NCBI RefSeq assembly: GCF_000346615.1
Contig: NZ_ANNU01000038.1
Span: 22,600-86,599, forward strand
DNA length: 64,000 bases
Direction: 5' to 3'
From: Nafulsella turpanensis ZLM-10
Lineage (GTDB): Bacteria > Bacteroidota > Bacteroidia > Cytophagales > Cyclobacteriaceae
Part shown: positions 17,493 through 27,800 of the stretch, in pieces
How positions within the stretch are numbered: position 1 is the first letter of the stretch
Layout: each line of letters starts with the position of its first letter
Translations under genes and position numbers: made by a program
Notes under the pieces: generated by a model
What the model was told of the DNA's origin: nothing
The model's database searches: none
The model's input: the letters and a program-made list of their open reading frames with translations, nothing else

Positions 17493-18070
17493 AATCAAAA
17501 AAATTTGCTGGTGGTTTTAACAAAATAATAAATCTCTTTCGATTGTTTAACCTAAACCAGGGGCAAATAAATAACTATTTCACCCCCGGCAATCCGCTTT
17601 TTCTCCACTCTATAGGTTTGCCTACGGCTCCTGGAAGGCATGCAGTATAGCCTAAGGCAAAAAGCCCCGGGCTTACCCACTGGAATCAATCCCGCAAAAC
17701 ATTAAAAACCAACCGATTAAACCCTTTACTTTGTTGAACTAATTGAATTTGTTTTTTAAATTTACTTAAACACAACTATCCGCCTATAAGGAATAGAAAT
17801 TCTTTCCTTTTGGTGATTTTTACCGGCAGTCATGGCCGCTGCAGGGAGCAGTTAGTAAGAATGAAGCTCCTTGTCAAAGAGTATATCAGCTCTTTATTTT
17901 TGATTCGAAAGGGCTCTCCTCTCTGGTACTGCTTATTTCTACAGCAGGCGCTATGCATTGATTGATGAAAAAAGACACTGCCCTTCGGGAGCTGCTGCTT
18001 TTACCCGTACCGGTATACGGAATCAGTTCATCATCAAAAACCTACTGTCCATTTTAAAAACCTTACTATC
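17493..18070. other. Gene-free intergenic region
   Basis: About 580 bases between a minus-strand hydrolase gene and the plus-strand repeat protein. A+T-rich around 17500-17580 and 17700-17790. No gene, repeat copy or clear promoter box was found, although both divergent promoters must lie here. Confidence 0.5.
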
Positions 18071-21000
18071 ATGAAAATTTTTTTTACTACACTCGGGTTG
18101 GGGAGCCTCATGCTGCTCTTTTTCAACCTGGATGGGCATGCCCAGCTGAGCCTTAACTGGGAAAAAACCATTGGCGGAAATCAGGATGACAATTTAAGCA
18201 GCGTAATTTTAACGCACGATGGAAATTACCTGCTGGCAGGCACCTCTTCTTCCAAGGTTTCCTACGAAAGAACGGCCGCCCATAAAGGAGGCAAGGATTA
18301 CTGGATTGTAAAAACAGATGCGCAGGGAAACATTATCTGGGACCATGCTTATGGTGGCCGCGGTGATGATGAGCTACATGCGGTACTGCCTACAGAAGAT
18401 GGCGGCTTTCTGCTGGCCGGGAATTCCTCTTCCGGCATGTCGGGCGAAAAAGAGAGTCCCTCTCAGGGTGGAACGGATTACTGGCTGGTAAAGACTGATG
18501 CATCTGGCAGATTGCTGTGGGAGCAGACCTATGGCGGAAACGCCGATGACCGGCTGCAGGCCATCACGCCTGCTCCGGGGGGTGGTTATCTTTTATCCGG
18601 CTATTCTGCCTCGGGTGTATCGGGTAGTAAGTCGGAGACTGGCAACGGCGGTACGGATTTTTGGGTCATCCGCATTGATGCCGAAGGCCTGTTACTGTGG
18701 GATAAAACCTTTGGTGGAAGTGAAGATGAGCAACTGTTGGCTGCGACAGCCGCTCCCGACGGAAGTTTCCTGCTGGGGGGTACTTCACTCTCCGGTGTGG
18801 GCGGCGACAAAACCGAGGCCTCCAGGGGCGACATGGATTTTTGGGTCATCCGCATCGATGCAGCGGGCCGCCAGCTGTGGGACAGAACCCTTGGAGGCTC
18901 CGGTTACGACGGCTTACAGGCGGTAGAAGCTATTGAGGGAGGCGGTTTTTTAGTAGGCGGCTTCTCCCACTCCGATGCTTCCGGCGACAAAAGCCACAAC
19001 CGGATCTCCGACCAGTATTACTATTCCGATTATTGGTTCCTTCGCCTGGATGAGCAGGGAAATATTCTCTGGGACAATACCCTGGGCGGCGAGGGCTACG
19101 ACCGGCTAACGGCTATTTTACCTGCTCCTGGCGGGGGCTATCTGCTCGGTGGCTACTCCTTCTCCAACTCCACGGCCTTTAAATCGGAAAATTCACAGGG
19201 AAGTTCGGATTACTGGCTCATAAAGGTAGACGAAAATGGCAAAAAGCTGTGGGACAAAGGTTTCGGCAGCGCCGGCTCCGACTTGCTGACGGATATGCTT
19301 AGCACTTCCAATGGCAGCTACCTGCTGGCAGGGTACTCCTGGGGCTATGCCTCGGGAGATAAATCTTCCGATAGAAGAGAAATATCCAGTGATTTCTGGA
19401 TCCTGGAGGTGGAAGAAAGTGAGGGCACCCCTCCTGTTCTTCCAAGGCCGGAGATAATGCTGGCATGGGATAAAGCCTATGCTCCCTCCCGTGGTTTAGG
19501 GCAGGGAGAATTAACTTCTGTAGCCGCTACGGCCGATGGCGGTTATTTGCTGGGCGAAACCACCGCTTTTAAAGCCGGCTTCTGGACCGATTACGGCATT
19601 ATAAAACTTGACGCTTCGGGCAACCAACTGTGGAGAAAAACCTACGGAGGAAACCAGCAGGAGGAACTAAGTGCGCTGGTGGCCCTGCCCGACGGGGGTT
19701 TCCTCCTGGCCGGCACTTCAAAATCGGGCATTTCCGGCGATAAGACGGAAGAAAACAGGAGCCGTCGCAATTACCCTGGTTTTGTGTATATGGGCCCGGA
19801 TTACTGGGTAATCCGCATTGATGCCGAAGGAAACAAGCTCTGGGACAAAACCTTTGGAAGTTCCGGGAATGATTATCTGATAGATGCTATCCCAACAGCT
19901 GATGGAGGATTTTTACTTGGCGGACACTCCTTTGGTGGGGCCACGGCCGATAAAAGCGCGGTTGAGAGAGGCACCTGGGTGGTACGCATCGATGCCTATG
20001 GCAATAAGTTATGGGACAATGCCTTTAACGGTTCGGGCTCTGTTACTTTTACGTCCTTCACAGAAGCGGCTGACGGAAGCGGCTTTCTTTTAGGGGGAAG
20101 CACTTTGGGAGGTGCAGATTCCCGGGGATCCTCGGATTACTGGGTGCTGCACATCGATCAGCAGGGCGAGCAGGTATGGGAAAGAACCTTTGGCGGAAAG
20201 GGTTTCGAACGGGTAGGTGCTCTGGCAGCCCCTGCCGAGGGAGGATTCCTGATTGGTGGTTCGTCGACCTCCGGGGCCTCGGGCGACAAATCCCAGGAGA
20301 ACAGGGGGCACAATGATTTCTGGGTGCTACGGGTTGATGCCTCCGGCAATATCCTGTGGGAAAAAACATTCGGGGGAAATTTATGGGACAATTTCCGGGA
20401 TATGGTGGCAAGCCGGGACGGTGGATTTGTACTGGCCGGCGAATCCGTTTCTGAAATTTCCTACGAGAAAACAGAGGAAAGTAGAGGGCAAGCAGATTAC
20501 TGGGCCCTGAAAATAGATGCTGAAGGTCATGTACAATGGGATAAAACCCTTGGGGGCAATGGCTTTGAAGAGCTGGTTAGTATAGCGGAAGCCCAGGACG
20601 GTGGTTTTCTTTTGACCGGCACCTCCAGGTCCGGGCTGTCCGGCGATAAATCAGCTGATGAGGAAGGAGAAACTGATTACTGGCTAAGCAAAATAACTGA
20701 ACCTTCGCAGGGAATGTTAAGCGGCGGCGGCAGGTTCGACTCTCCTGAAGGGGCTTATTTTCCCGAGCCTTTCATGCATGGCAGGGCTCAGTTTGGCCTT
20801 GGAGTTCGCAGCCAGGAATCGGGCAGCGTAAACGGAACCTTAAGCTTCCATTTACCGGAAGCCCTGCTGAACTTTCGTTCCCACCAGCTGGACTGGCTGG
20901 CCATAGCCGGAGAGAAGGCCATGCTCACAGGCAGCGGTATTTTAAACCGAGAAGAAGGCTACCGCTTTTTTCTTTCGGTGGATGACCGAAACCTAACTAC

Positions 21001-21472
21001 CCGGGCGGCAAAAGATGCCTTCAGGCTTATGATCTGGGGCCCGGATGGTCGGATGGTCTATGATAACCAACGGGGAAACACCTGGTCTGTCCCTGCCACT
21101 ATCACCATCAGCGCCGGCAACATTAGCGTAATGCCACTCCAAACAAAGCATAAGGCGAAACAGTCAGGCAAGTGGCAACACCTCAGGCAGCAACCCGATA
21201 TCCGCACGGTTCTGGAAGGCTTCAAGGCGTACCCTATGCCGCTAAACCAGGAAGGTTTATGGCTGCTTTTTCCGGAGGCAAACCATACAAGGACGCTGAG
21301 AATTGGCATTTACGATATGCAGGGAAAAGCCAGAGCACGTACCACTGTTCATTTAGGGCGCTCAGCCGAACAACACTTCTGGAAGCTTGACCACCAGGGC
21401 TGGCCTGCCGGTGTATACATCCTCCGCATCAGCGGCAATGGGTTGCTGCATCAGCAAAAATTGATAAAATAG
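18071..21472 (+). CDS. T9SS-exported protein with 14 propeller-like repeats
   Basis: 1133 residues with a signal peptide ending GHAQ at ~25. Residues ~28-885 hold 14 repeats of about 60 residues with the pattern WDKTFGG..D.L......DGG and LLGG.S.SG.SGDK, ending DYWV.RID..GN. Repeats 1-7 and 8-14 are separated by a Pro-rich linker (EESEGTPPVLPRPEI, ~445-460), which suggests two seven-bladed beta-propellers. A beta-rich region with AQFGLGVRSQESGSVNG follows at ~905-1010, then a Por tail (FKAYPMPLNQEG, LRIGIYDMQGKARA, AGVYILRISGNG). The protein is probably displayed at the surface for binding. Neighbouring repeats share long near-identical DNA, for example at 18656 and 18836, exactly 180 bases apart. 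Confidence 0.88.
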   Translation: MKIFFTTLGLGSLMLLFFNLDGHAQLSLNWEKTIGGNQDDNLSSVILTHDGNYLLAGTSSSKVSYERTAAHKGGKDYWIVKTDAQGNIIWDHAYGGRGDDELHAVLPTEDGGFLLAGNSSSGMSGEKESPSQGGTDYWLVKTDASGRLLWEQTYGGNADDRLQAITPAPGGGYLLSGYSASGVSGSKSETGNGGTDFWVIRIDAEGLLLWDKTFGGSEDEQLLAATAAPDGSFLLGGTSLSGVGGDKTEASRGDMDFWVIRIDAAGRQLWDRTLGGSGYDGLQAVEAIEGGGFLVGGFSHSDASGDKSHNRISDQYYYSDYWFLRLDEQGNILWDNTLGGEGYDRLTAILPAPGGGYLLGGYSFSNSTAFKSENSQGSSDYWLIKVDENGKKLWDKGFGSAGSDLLTDMLSTSNGSYLLAGYSWGYASGDKSSDRREISSDFWILEVEESEGTPPVLPRPEIMLAWDKAYAPSRGLGQGELTSVAATADGGYLLGETTAFKAGFWTDYGIIKLDASGNQLWRKTYGGNQQEELSALVALPDGGFLLAGTSKSGISGDKTEENRSRRNYPGFVYMGPDYWVIRIDAEGNKLWDKTFGSSGNDYLIDAIPTADGGFLLGGHSFGGATADKSAVERGTWVVRIDAYGNKLWDNAFNGSGSVTFTSFTEAADGSGFLLGGSTLGGADSRGSSDYWVLHIDQQGEQVWERTFGGKGFERVGALAAPAEGGFLIGGSSTSGASGDKSQENRGHNDFWVLRVDASGNILWEKTFGGNLWDNFRDMVASRDGGFVLAGESVSEISYEKTEESRGQADYWALKIDAEGHVQWDKTLGGNGFEELVSIAEAQDGGFLLTGTSRSGLSGDKSADEEGETDYWLSKITEPSQGMLSGGGRFDSPEGAYFPEPFMHGRAQFGLGVRSQESGSVNGTLSFHLPEALLNFRSHQLDWLAIAGEKAMLTGSGILNREEGYRFFLSVDDRNLTTRAAKDAFRLMIWGPDGRMVYDNQRGNTWSVPATITISAGNISVMPLQTKHKAKQSGKWQHLRQQPDIRTVLEGFKAYPMPLNQEGLWLLFPEANHTRTLRIGIYDMQGKARARTTVHLGRSAEQHFWKLDHQGWPAGVYILRISGNGLLHQQKLIK

Positions 21473-21493
21473 GGCTCCGGTTTTTTTAATCCC

Positions 21494-21660
21494 TCAGAGC
21501 CTGTTTAAATTTATTGTTGATTTCGAAAGGCTTATATTTTGTGCGAAGGCAAAGCTCTTTTCTCAGGTAATAGCAGCGCTATTACCTGAGAAAAAGCCAA
21601 AGAAATCGTGCAAAATATTGATTTGTAATTCAAAATATAAATTTTTAAACAGGCTCTCAG
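21494..21660. mobile_element. MITE-like nested inverted repeat
   Basis: The ends are inverted: CTCAGAGCCTGTTTAAA on the left against the complement of TTTAAACAGGCTCTCAG on the right. A second pairing layer has TATATTTTGTGCGA on the left against TCGTGCAAAATATTG on the right. At the centre is a perfect 17-base inverted repeat (TTTTCTCAGGTAATAGC, loop AGC, 21558-21594). No transposase is encoded. The size (~167 bases), termini and absence of genes fit a miniature inverted-repeat element mobilised in trans, but no target-site duplication was established. Confidence 0.65.
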
Positions 21661-21706
21661 AAAAAAAAGAAAACGACAGTTAGCAAAGTTTGTAGTTCTG
21701 AAACTG

Positions 21707-21740
21707 AAAAAGCAGCTCCGAAAACAGGGCTGCTTTTTTA
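21707..21740 (+). terminator. Intrinsic terminator
   Basis: Stem AAAAAGCAGC / GCTGCTTTTT with a 13-base loop and T-run. It lies 235 bases after the stop of the repeat protein, with the MITE-like element between, so the element may have separated the gene from its terminator. Confidence 0.75.
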
Positions 21741-22175
21741 GTTTGCCTGTTTCGCAGAAAAAAGGAAACTTAAAGATCCACATCGAACCAGGTCAGCAGA
21801 AAAAAGAGGTTCTGGTACCTGATGTTGAGAATACTAATTTGCGACTATCTTAAGCGAATGCGTTAAAGCCCGGCCCAGGCTGAATTTTGGTTATATAATA
21901 TAATTTATACTAAAAAAAGTGTTACACCGCCAGGAAATAAAATTCGTATATTGCCATCATATTCATTTTTTTATTCTGTAACCAAGTAGTAAACACAGGA
22001 AGCAACCCCTATTCGTACGCCATCTAAGAACTTTCTTTCGAAATCTGTTCTCCGGCTCACTACGGACTTCCTGAATTAGCATCTCCCACCTTTAGCTGGT
22101 GTGACTGCTTTTATTTTTAGTAAAGACTTATGATGTTTTTATTCCCATATTTTTTTCCAACTAATCCTTTTTTTT
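21741..22175. other. Gene-free leader region
   Basis: 435 bases without a gene between the terminator and the M43 protease. The last 50 bases contain TTTTTATTC and TTTTTTCCAACT (22151-22162) directly before the start codon, a leader shared with the next protease gene. Confidence 0.5.
22151..22175 (+). promoter_or_regulatory. Shared protease leader motif, copy 1
   Basis: TTTTTTCCAACT followed by a C/T-rich run immediately before the ATG. The same 12-mer stands at almost the same distance before the second protease gene (24781). It may be a 5' UTR or ribosome-loading element; inference only. Confidence 0.4.
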
Positions 22176-24695
22176 ATGAAGAGAATACTACTCCTTATTC
22201 CCCTTTTGGGGCTGTTATGCTCTGGCATTTACAGCCAGACATTAACTGATCCGAGCCTGACAGAGGATGTTATCCGCTGCTACAGCGTGGAATATCACGA
22301 GTTCAGAAAAAGCAGCAATCCTGGCATTCCGTCTACCGAAGATTTTGAAAAAACCCTGGCTGCCCAAATGGAAGCCGCTATGACCGATGAAACCAATAAC
22401 GGCATCCTGAAAGGGGTACTGCAAATTCCGGTTATTGTGCATGTAGTCCATTTTGGAGAACCCGTCGGAACAGGCCCTAATATTGCAGCAGAGCAGGTGT
22501 ACTCACAAATAGAGGTGATGAACGAAGATTTCCGGCGTATGCTGGGCACCCGGGGATATAACGACGACCCCCGTGGAGCCGATGTGGAAATAGAATTCGT
22601 ACCAGCCCTGGTGGACCCGGAAGGCAATTTGCTGAAAGAACCTGGCATACACCGCTACCAGGGCCCACTCCCTGCCTATGTGCTGGAAGACATTGAATTG
22701 CTGATTAAGCCGGCTACCATTTATGACCCTAACCGTTACCTGAACTTATGGACGGTGAACTTCGCAGCCCTCCTGCTGGGTTATGCCCAGTTCCCTGACC
22801 CTGCACACGGCCTTGCCTTTGGCGTAGGCTGCGACACCGGCGGGTCAAATACCGATGGCGTTGTGCAGCTTTACAGTGCTTTTGGCTCCAGGGAGAAATA
22901 TCCCGAAGGTACCTATACGGCTAATTACGACCTGGGCAGAACAGTTACCCACGAAGTAGGCCACTGGATGGGACTTCGCCACATTTGGGGCGATGGCGGT
23001 TGCGGAGTCGATGATTATTGCGGCGATACACCAATGGCAGCGGCCTCGAACAGCGGTTGTCCAACAGGAATTGTTTCCTGCGGCAGTATAGATATGATAG
23101 AAAACTACATGGACTATACCTACGATGCCTGCATGAATATTTTCACGAACGACCAGGCACTGCGTATGCGTACGGTAATGACGAAGAGCCCTCGCCGCAG
23201 AGAGCTGCTAAGCTCCACTGTTCACCTGCAGCCGGTGGCATTGGATGCCGCCATCATCGATATTGCCTCGCCTAAAGGTGAGCGTTGCAATAGCAATGTG
23301 CTGCCGGAAGTGTTGCTGCGCAACCTGGGTCAAAGCACCCTCAACACCGTTGCCATTAACTACCAGGTAGATGGAGGAGACGTACAAACGTACCAGTGGA
23401 ATGGCTCCCTTGGTACAGGCGATATAGAAATAGTGACTCTCCCGGCTATTAGCACAACGGAAGGAACCCACACCCTTACAGTTTACACTACAAGCCCGAA
23501 TGGCAGCACTGATGCCTATGCGCACAATGATCAGTGGAGCGATGAGTTTATCGTTTCAAGCATCGGCGAGAAATTAGATTTTCTGGAAGCTTTCGAGAGC
23601 GGCCTGTATCCGCCAAGCAACAAATGGGACATTCAGAACCCAGACTTCTGCGAATCCTGGAGCCCCTATTCAAATATTACAGGTCCGGACGGGACACTTA
23701 CTACCGGCGCTTTCTTAAACTACTATAACTATGATGCGACCGGAACAACAGATGGTCTTGTACTGCCGCTCATTAACCTCAGCACCACTGAAGACGCTGC
23801 CCTGGAGTTTGATGTAGCCTATGCCTCCTCCGGCGAAGCACAGGATAGACTGGAAGTATTTATTTCCGTGGACTGCGGTCTGACCTTCAAAAATATCTAC
23901 AGCAAATCAGGGGCAGATCTGGCTACTGCTCCTGAAGCCGATGGCGCCTTTTTGCCAGGTGCTCCGGAACAGTGGAGACGGGAGGTTCTGAACCTGAATA
24001 ACTACAGAAGCAGCCAGGTGCTCATCAAGTTCGTAGGTACGAACGCCTATGGCAATAATATCTTTGTGGATAATATTTATGTGAGCGGCGCATCCGACAA
24101 TGCTGAGCCAATTGAACTGAAAAAGTTTACGGCCTCCAAAACAGATAAAGGGGTGGAGCTGCAGTGGGTAACAAGCGCTGAAGAAAACTACCTCCACTTC
24201 GAGCTGGAGCGTTCGCCAGATGGAGAAAGCTTTATTTATGCGCAGACCATCGATGTAAAAAAAGGCACCTCCTCGGGCGCTTCTTATAAGACCCTGGATG
24301 CTGAACCGTACAGCGGCAATAACTTTTACCGCTTAAAAATTGTGCGCGATTATGGCCTAAATCCGCTGTATAGCCAAACCATCAGCCTTAAATCGAATAA
24401 CACTGGCAGCAATGCCAGAATAGCGGATATCGGTCAGGAGGCATTAAAAGCGACAGGTATCTATCCGAACCCGGCTTCCGATTATTTTGAGCTCAACTAT
24501 GAGGCATTGATGGACGGCGAGGTAGAAGTGGAGCTGATTGATGTAATGGGCAAAGTGGTTTACACAGGCAGGCTACAATCGCAGGAAGGCCACAACCAGG
24601 CAAAAATCTCTACGGTAGATTTACCCTCCGGTGTATACGCTATTGTAATCCATCATGCAGGCGGAATCACAAAGGAGAAAATAATTATCCAATAA
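22176..24695 (+). CDS. Secreted M43-family zinc metalloprotease with T9SS tail
   Basis: 839 residues with a signal peptide (MKRILLLIPLLGLLCSGIYSQ). The catalytic motif is HEVGHWMGLRH (H259, E260, H263, H269), followed by the Cys-rich stretch and Met-turn region NYMDYTYDACMNIFTNDQ; this is the pappalysin-like M43B arrangement. The N-terminal pro-region (~25-80) leads into QIPVIVHVVHFGEP, typical of the family. Behind the catalytic domain are a CARDB-like domain (~365-460), a MAM/jelly-roll-like domain (~470-640), the ELKKFTASKTDKGVELQW spacer and a Por tail (ATGIYPNPASDYFEL to KEKIIIQ). It would be exported by type IX secretion to degrade extracellular protein. Starts at ATG 22176. Confidence 0.93.
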   Translation: MKRILLLIPLLGLLCSGIYSQTLTDPSLTEDVIRCYSVEYHEFRKSSNPGIPSTEDFEKTLAAQMEAAMTDETNNGILKGVLQIPVIVHVVHFGEPVGTGPNIAAEQVYSQIEVMNEDFRRMLGTRGYNDDPRGADVEIEFVPALVDPEGNLLKEPGIHRYQGPLPAYVLEDIELLIKPATIYDPNRYLNLWTVNFAALLLGYAQFPDPAHGLAFGVGCDTGGSNTDGVVQLYSAFGSREKYPEGTYTANYDLGRTVTHEVGHWMGLRHIWGDGGCGVDDYCGDTPMAAASNSGCPTGIVSCGSIDMIENYMDYTYDACMNIFTNDQALRMRTVMTKSPRRRELLSSTVHLQPVALDAAIIDIASPKGERCNSNVLPEVLLRNLGQSTLNTVAINYQVDGGDVQTYQWNGSLGTGDIEIVTLPAISTTEGTHTLTVYTTSPNGSTDAYAHNDQWSDEFIVSSIGEKLDFLEAFESGLYPPSNKWDIQNPDFCESWSPYSNITGPDGTLTTGAFLNYYNYDATGTTDGLVLPLINLSTTEDAALEFDVAYASSGEAQDRLEVFISVDCGLTFKNIYSKSGADLATAPEADGAFLPGAPEQWRREVLNLNNYRSSQVLIKFVGTNAYGNNIFVDNIYVSGASDNAEPIELKKFTASKTDKGVELQWVTSAEENYLHFELERSPDGESFIYAQTIDVKKGTSSGASYKTLDAEPYSGNNFYRLKIVRDYGLNPLYSQTISLKSNNTGSNARIADIGQEALKATGIYPNPASDYFELNYEALMDGEVEVELIDVMGKVVYTGRLQSQEGHNQAKISTVDLPSGVYAIVIHHAGGITKEKIIIQ

Positions 24696-24703
24696 ACAGA
24701 AAT

Positions 24704-24750
24704 CCTGCTGTGCGTTAAGGCCTGCCGAACCGCCGCTTTACGCACAGCAG
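24704..24750 (+). terminator. Hairpin after the M43 protease gene
   Basis: CTGCTGTGCGTTAA pairs with TTTACGCACAGCAG around a ~17-base loop, starting 9 bases after the stop. The stem is strong but the following T-run is poor, so this may be an attenuator or mRNA-stabilising hairpin rather than a full terminator. Confidence 0.5.
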
Positions 24751-24780
24751 AATTCTCATTCAAAGCATCATTTTTATTTC

Positions 24781-24807
24781 TTTTTTCCAACTTTAACCCC
24801 TTTTTAA
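24781..24807 (+). promoter_or_regulatory. Shared protease leader motif, copy 2
   Basis: TTTTTTCCAACT followed by TTAACCCCTTTTT directly before the ATG of the M36 protease, matching the leader at 22151-22175. Preceded by CATTTTTATTTC, as copy 1 is by GATGTTTTTATTC. Confidence 0.4.
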
Positions 24808-27800
24808 ATGCGAAGATCTTTTACTAATCCGAAGGCTGTTTTGCTGGCCTTCCTCTCACTATTTATTTTCTGTGCTGCCTATGCGCAGGACCCGCTCGAG
24901 CGGGCGCTGGCTCATCTTTCAGCGAATAAAGAAAAATTCAACCTGACGAGTGCCGATATTTCGGACTATACGATAACCGACCAGTATGTAAGCAAAAGCA
25001 GTGGCATTACCCACATTTACCTCCGCCAGCGTCACAGGGGTATTGAAGTTGAAGGAGCTGTCATCAACATAAATATTGGGCCCGATGGCGAGGTCATCAA
25101 CATGGGCAGTCGCTTTATCCCTAACTTAAAAGCAGCCGTAAGAGGTGCTGCTGCGGCCCAAACACCCGTGCAGGCCGTGCAGGCTGCGGCCCGCTCACTA
25201 AAGCTGCCGGTAGAAAAAGCCCTGAAGGTACAGGAGGAAAAACCTGCTCGCGGTAGTGGCAGAGAGGTTCTCGTGAGCAAGGGAAATATTTCCCGCCAGG
25301 CTATTCCGGTGAAGATGATGTACCAACCTATGGAAGACGGTACTGTAAGGCTGGCCTGGATTGTTTCCATTTATTCGATAGATGCCCAGCATTACTGGAA
25401 CGTGGCCATCGATGCCACCAACGGCAGTATGCTAAAAACAGAAGATCAGGTAATCCACGATGTGTGGGAAGGGACCCCTATCGTTACCGATGCGCCGGCA
25501 GTTGAAGCAGCAAAAAAATCGCCGGCACCCGCAGAGGTAAATAAAGTACCTTATGCGCCGGCAAGCGCCAAGGTGGCTGCGGCAAGTGGTACCTACCGGG
25601 TGCTCGACGCTCCTTTTGAAACACCGAACCATGGCGAGCGCAGTCTGGTAACAGGAAAAGAAAATCCGGCTGCCTCCCCGCTGGGCTGGCACAACGATGG
25701 CGCCCTGAGCTATACCATCACCCGGGGCAACAATGTTTTTGCCTATGAAGATCGTGCCGGCGCCAATGCAGGTACCAGCCCTAATGGAGGTCCCGGGCTG
25801 GTATTTGATTTTCCTCTTGATTACAGTCAGCAGCCAACCACCTATGTAGAGGCCGCTACCACCAATCTGTTTTACTGGAACAACCTTATGCATGACGTCT
25901 TTTACCAGTATGGCTTCGATGAGGTAAGTGGCAACTTTCAGCATACCAACTTTACAGGCGAAGGCGAAGGGCTGGATGCCGTAAGTGCTGAAGCCCAGGA
26001 TGGGGGCGGAACGAACAATGCGAACTTCCTTACCCTGCAGGATGGAGTGCCGGGCCGTATGCAAATGTATCTCTGGACCTCCGCCCTGCCGGCAGAACTT
26101 CTTTTTGTAGATGCTCCCGCCTCTGTTGCAGGAGCTTATATCGGAATAGAAGCTGCATTTGGAAAGCCCCTGGACGAAACAGGCGTAAGCGGTCGTATTG
26201 TTTTGGCAGACCCAGCCAATGGCTGTAGCGGCACGCCCGCCCTGCCGGAGGGTGCCGTACCGGTACCTTTCAATAACCAGGAAGAAATCAACGGCAATAT
26301 TGCCCTTATCGACCGGGGAGAGTGTACATTCATAGAAAAAGCCTTGAATGCACAGGTTTCCGGCGCTACCGGTGTTATTGTAGTAAACAATATCCCCGGG
26401 GCAGATCCGATTTCCATGGGCGGCGGAGAAAGCGGCAAAGCCATTGTTATTCCGGCCATCATGATTAGCAAGGAAGATGGTGATAAGCTGAAGGCGGAAC
26501 TTGCCAATGGCCTAAGCGGCAGCCTGAAGCGGGAAGGTGGCGTACCTCCGCTCAAAGATGGGGACCTGGACAATGGCATTATTGCGCATGAATATGGTCA
26601 CGGCATTTCTACCCGCTTAACCGGCGGCCCCAGCACCCAATGTCTGAGCGGTGCCGAACAGGGTGGCGAAGGCTGGAGTGACTTTTTCGCTCTCTTTATG
26701 ACCATGCAGGAAGGAGATGTTGCAACAATGCGCCGAGGCATTGGCACTTATGTGCGTTCTGAAGGTACCGACGGCAACGGCATTCGCCCGGCTCCTTACA
26801 GCACCGACATGAGCGTGAACGGCTATACCTATGGCGATGTATCCAACCCGGAAATTAGCGTGCCTCACGGCGTAGGCTTTATCTGGGCTACCATGCTGTG
26901 GGACATGACCTGGAACCTTATTGACGAGTATGGTTACGACCCTGACCTTTATAATGGCACCGGCGGTAACAATATAGCACTGCAGCTTGTTATAGATGGG
27001 CTTAAACTACAGCCTTGCAGCCCCGGCTTTATCGATGCCCGCGATGCCATTCTGGCAGCAGATAAAATTCGTACCGGCGGAGCCAATGCCTGCTACATCT
27101 GGCGCGCCTTTGCCAAAAGAGGCCTGGGTTACAGCGCAAGCCAGGGCAGCCAGAATGACCTGACGGATGGGGTGGAAGCCTTCGACCTGCCTCCAAGCTG
27201 TGAGCCAAATATGGCCATTAACTTAAAGGCCAATCCATCTCCTGTAGAAGACGGTGCCGAGCTTACCTATACCATCCGTGTTCGTAACGACACCAAAGCC
27301 TCCCTGGCCGGGGTTCAGATTACCGATACCCTGCCGACAAACACTACTTTTGTATCGGCTACCGACGGAAGCCTGAAAAAAGGAATTGTTACCTTTAAGC
27401 CGGTAAAACTTAAAGAAGGTGAAATTATTGAACGCCAGCTGACCGTGCAGGTAAATTCCGGACAGGGAACGAAGGTATACTTCAGCGATGACATGGAAAA
27501 TGGCGGGGCTAACTGGAAGACTTTCCACGATGTAGGTGTAAACGACTGGGCCTTAAGCACGGCCAATCCGCACAGCGGAAGTACCTCCTGGTTTGCCGTA
27601 GATCCGGATGCTTACAGCAATCAGTCCCTCATTTTAAAATCTCCTGTACAGCTTGGTGAAAATTCCCTGCTGCGCTTCTGGCACGACTTCGCTACCGAGG
27701 ATACCTTCGATGGTGGTGTGGTGGAAATTACGACCAATGGCGGACTTACCTGGGAAGACCTGGGTGATAAAATGATACAGAACGGTTACAACGGAAATAT

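Noticed and set aside
18071..21472. Interpretation of the 14 repeats as a CRISPR-like or tandem DNA repeat
   Set aside because: The periodicity is in the protein; most DNA units are diverged and there are no spacers.
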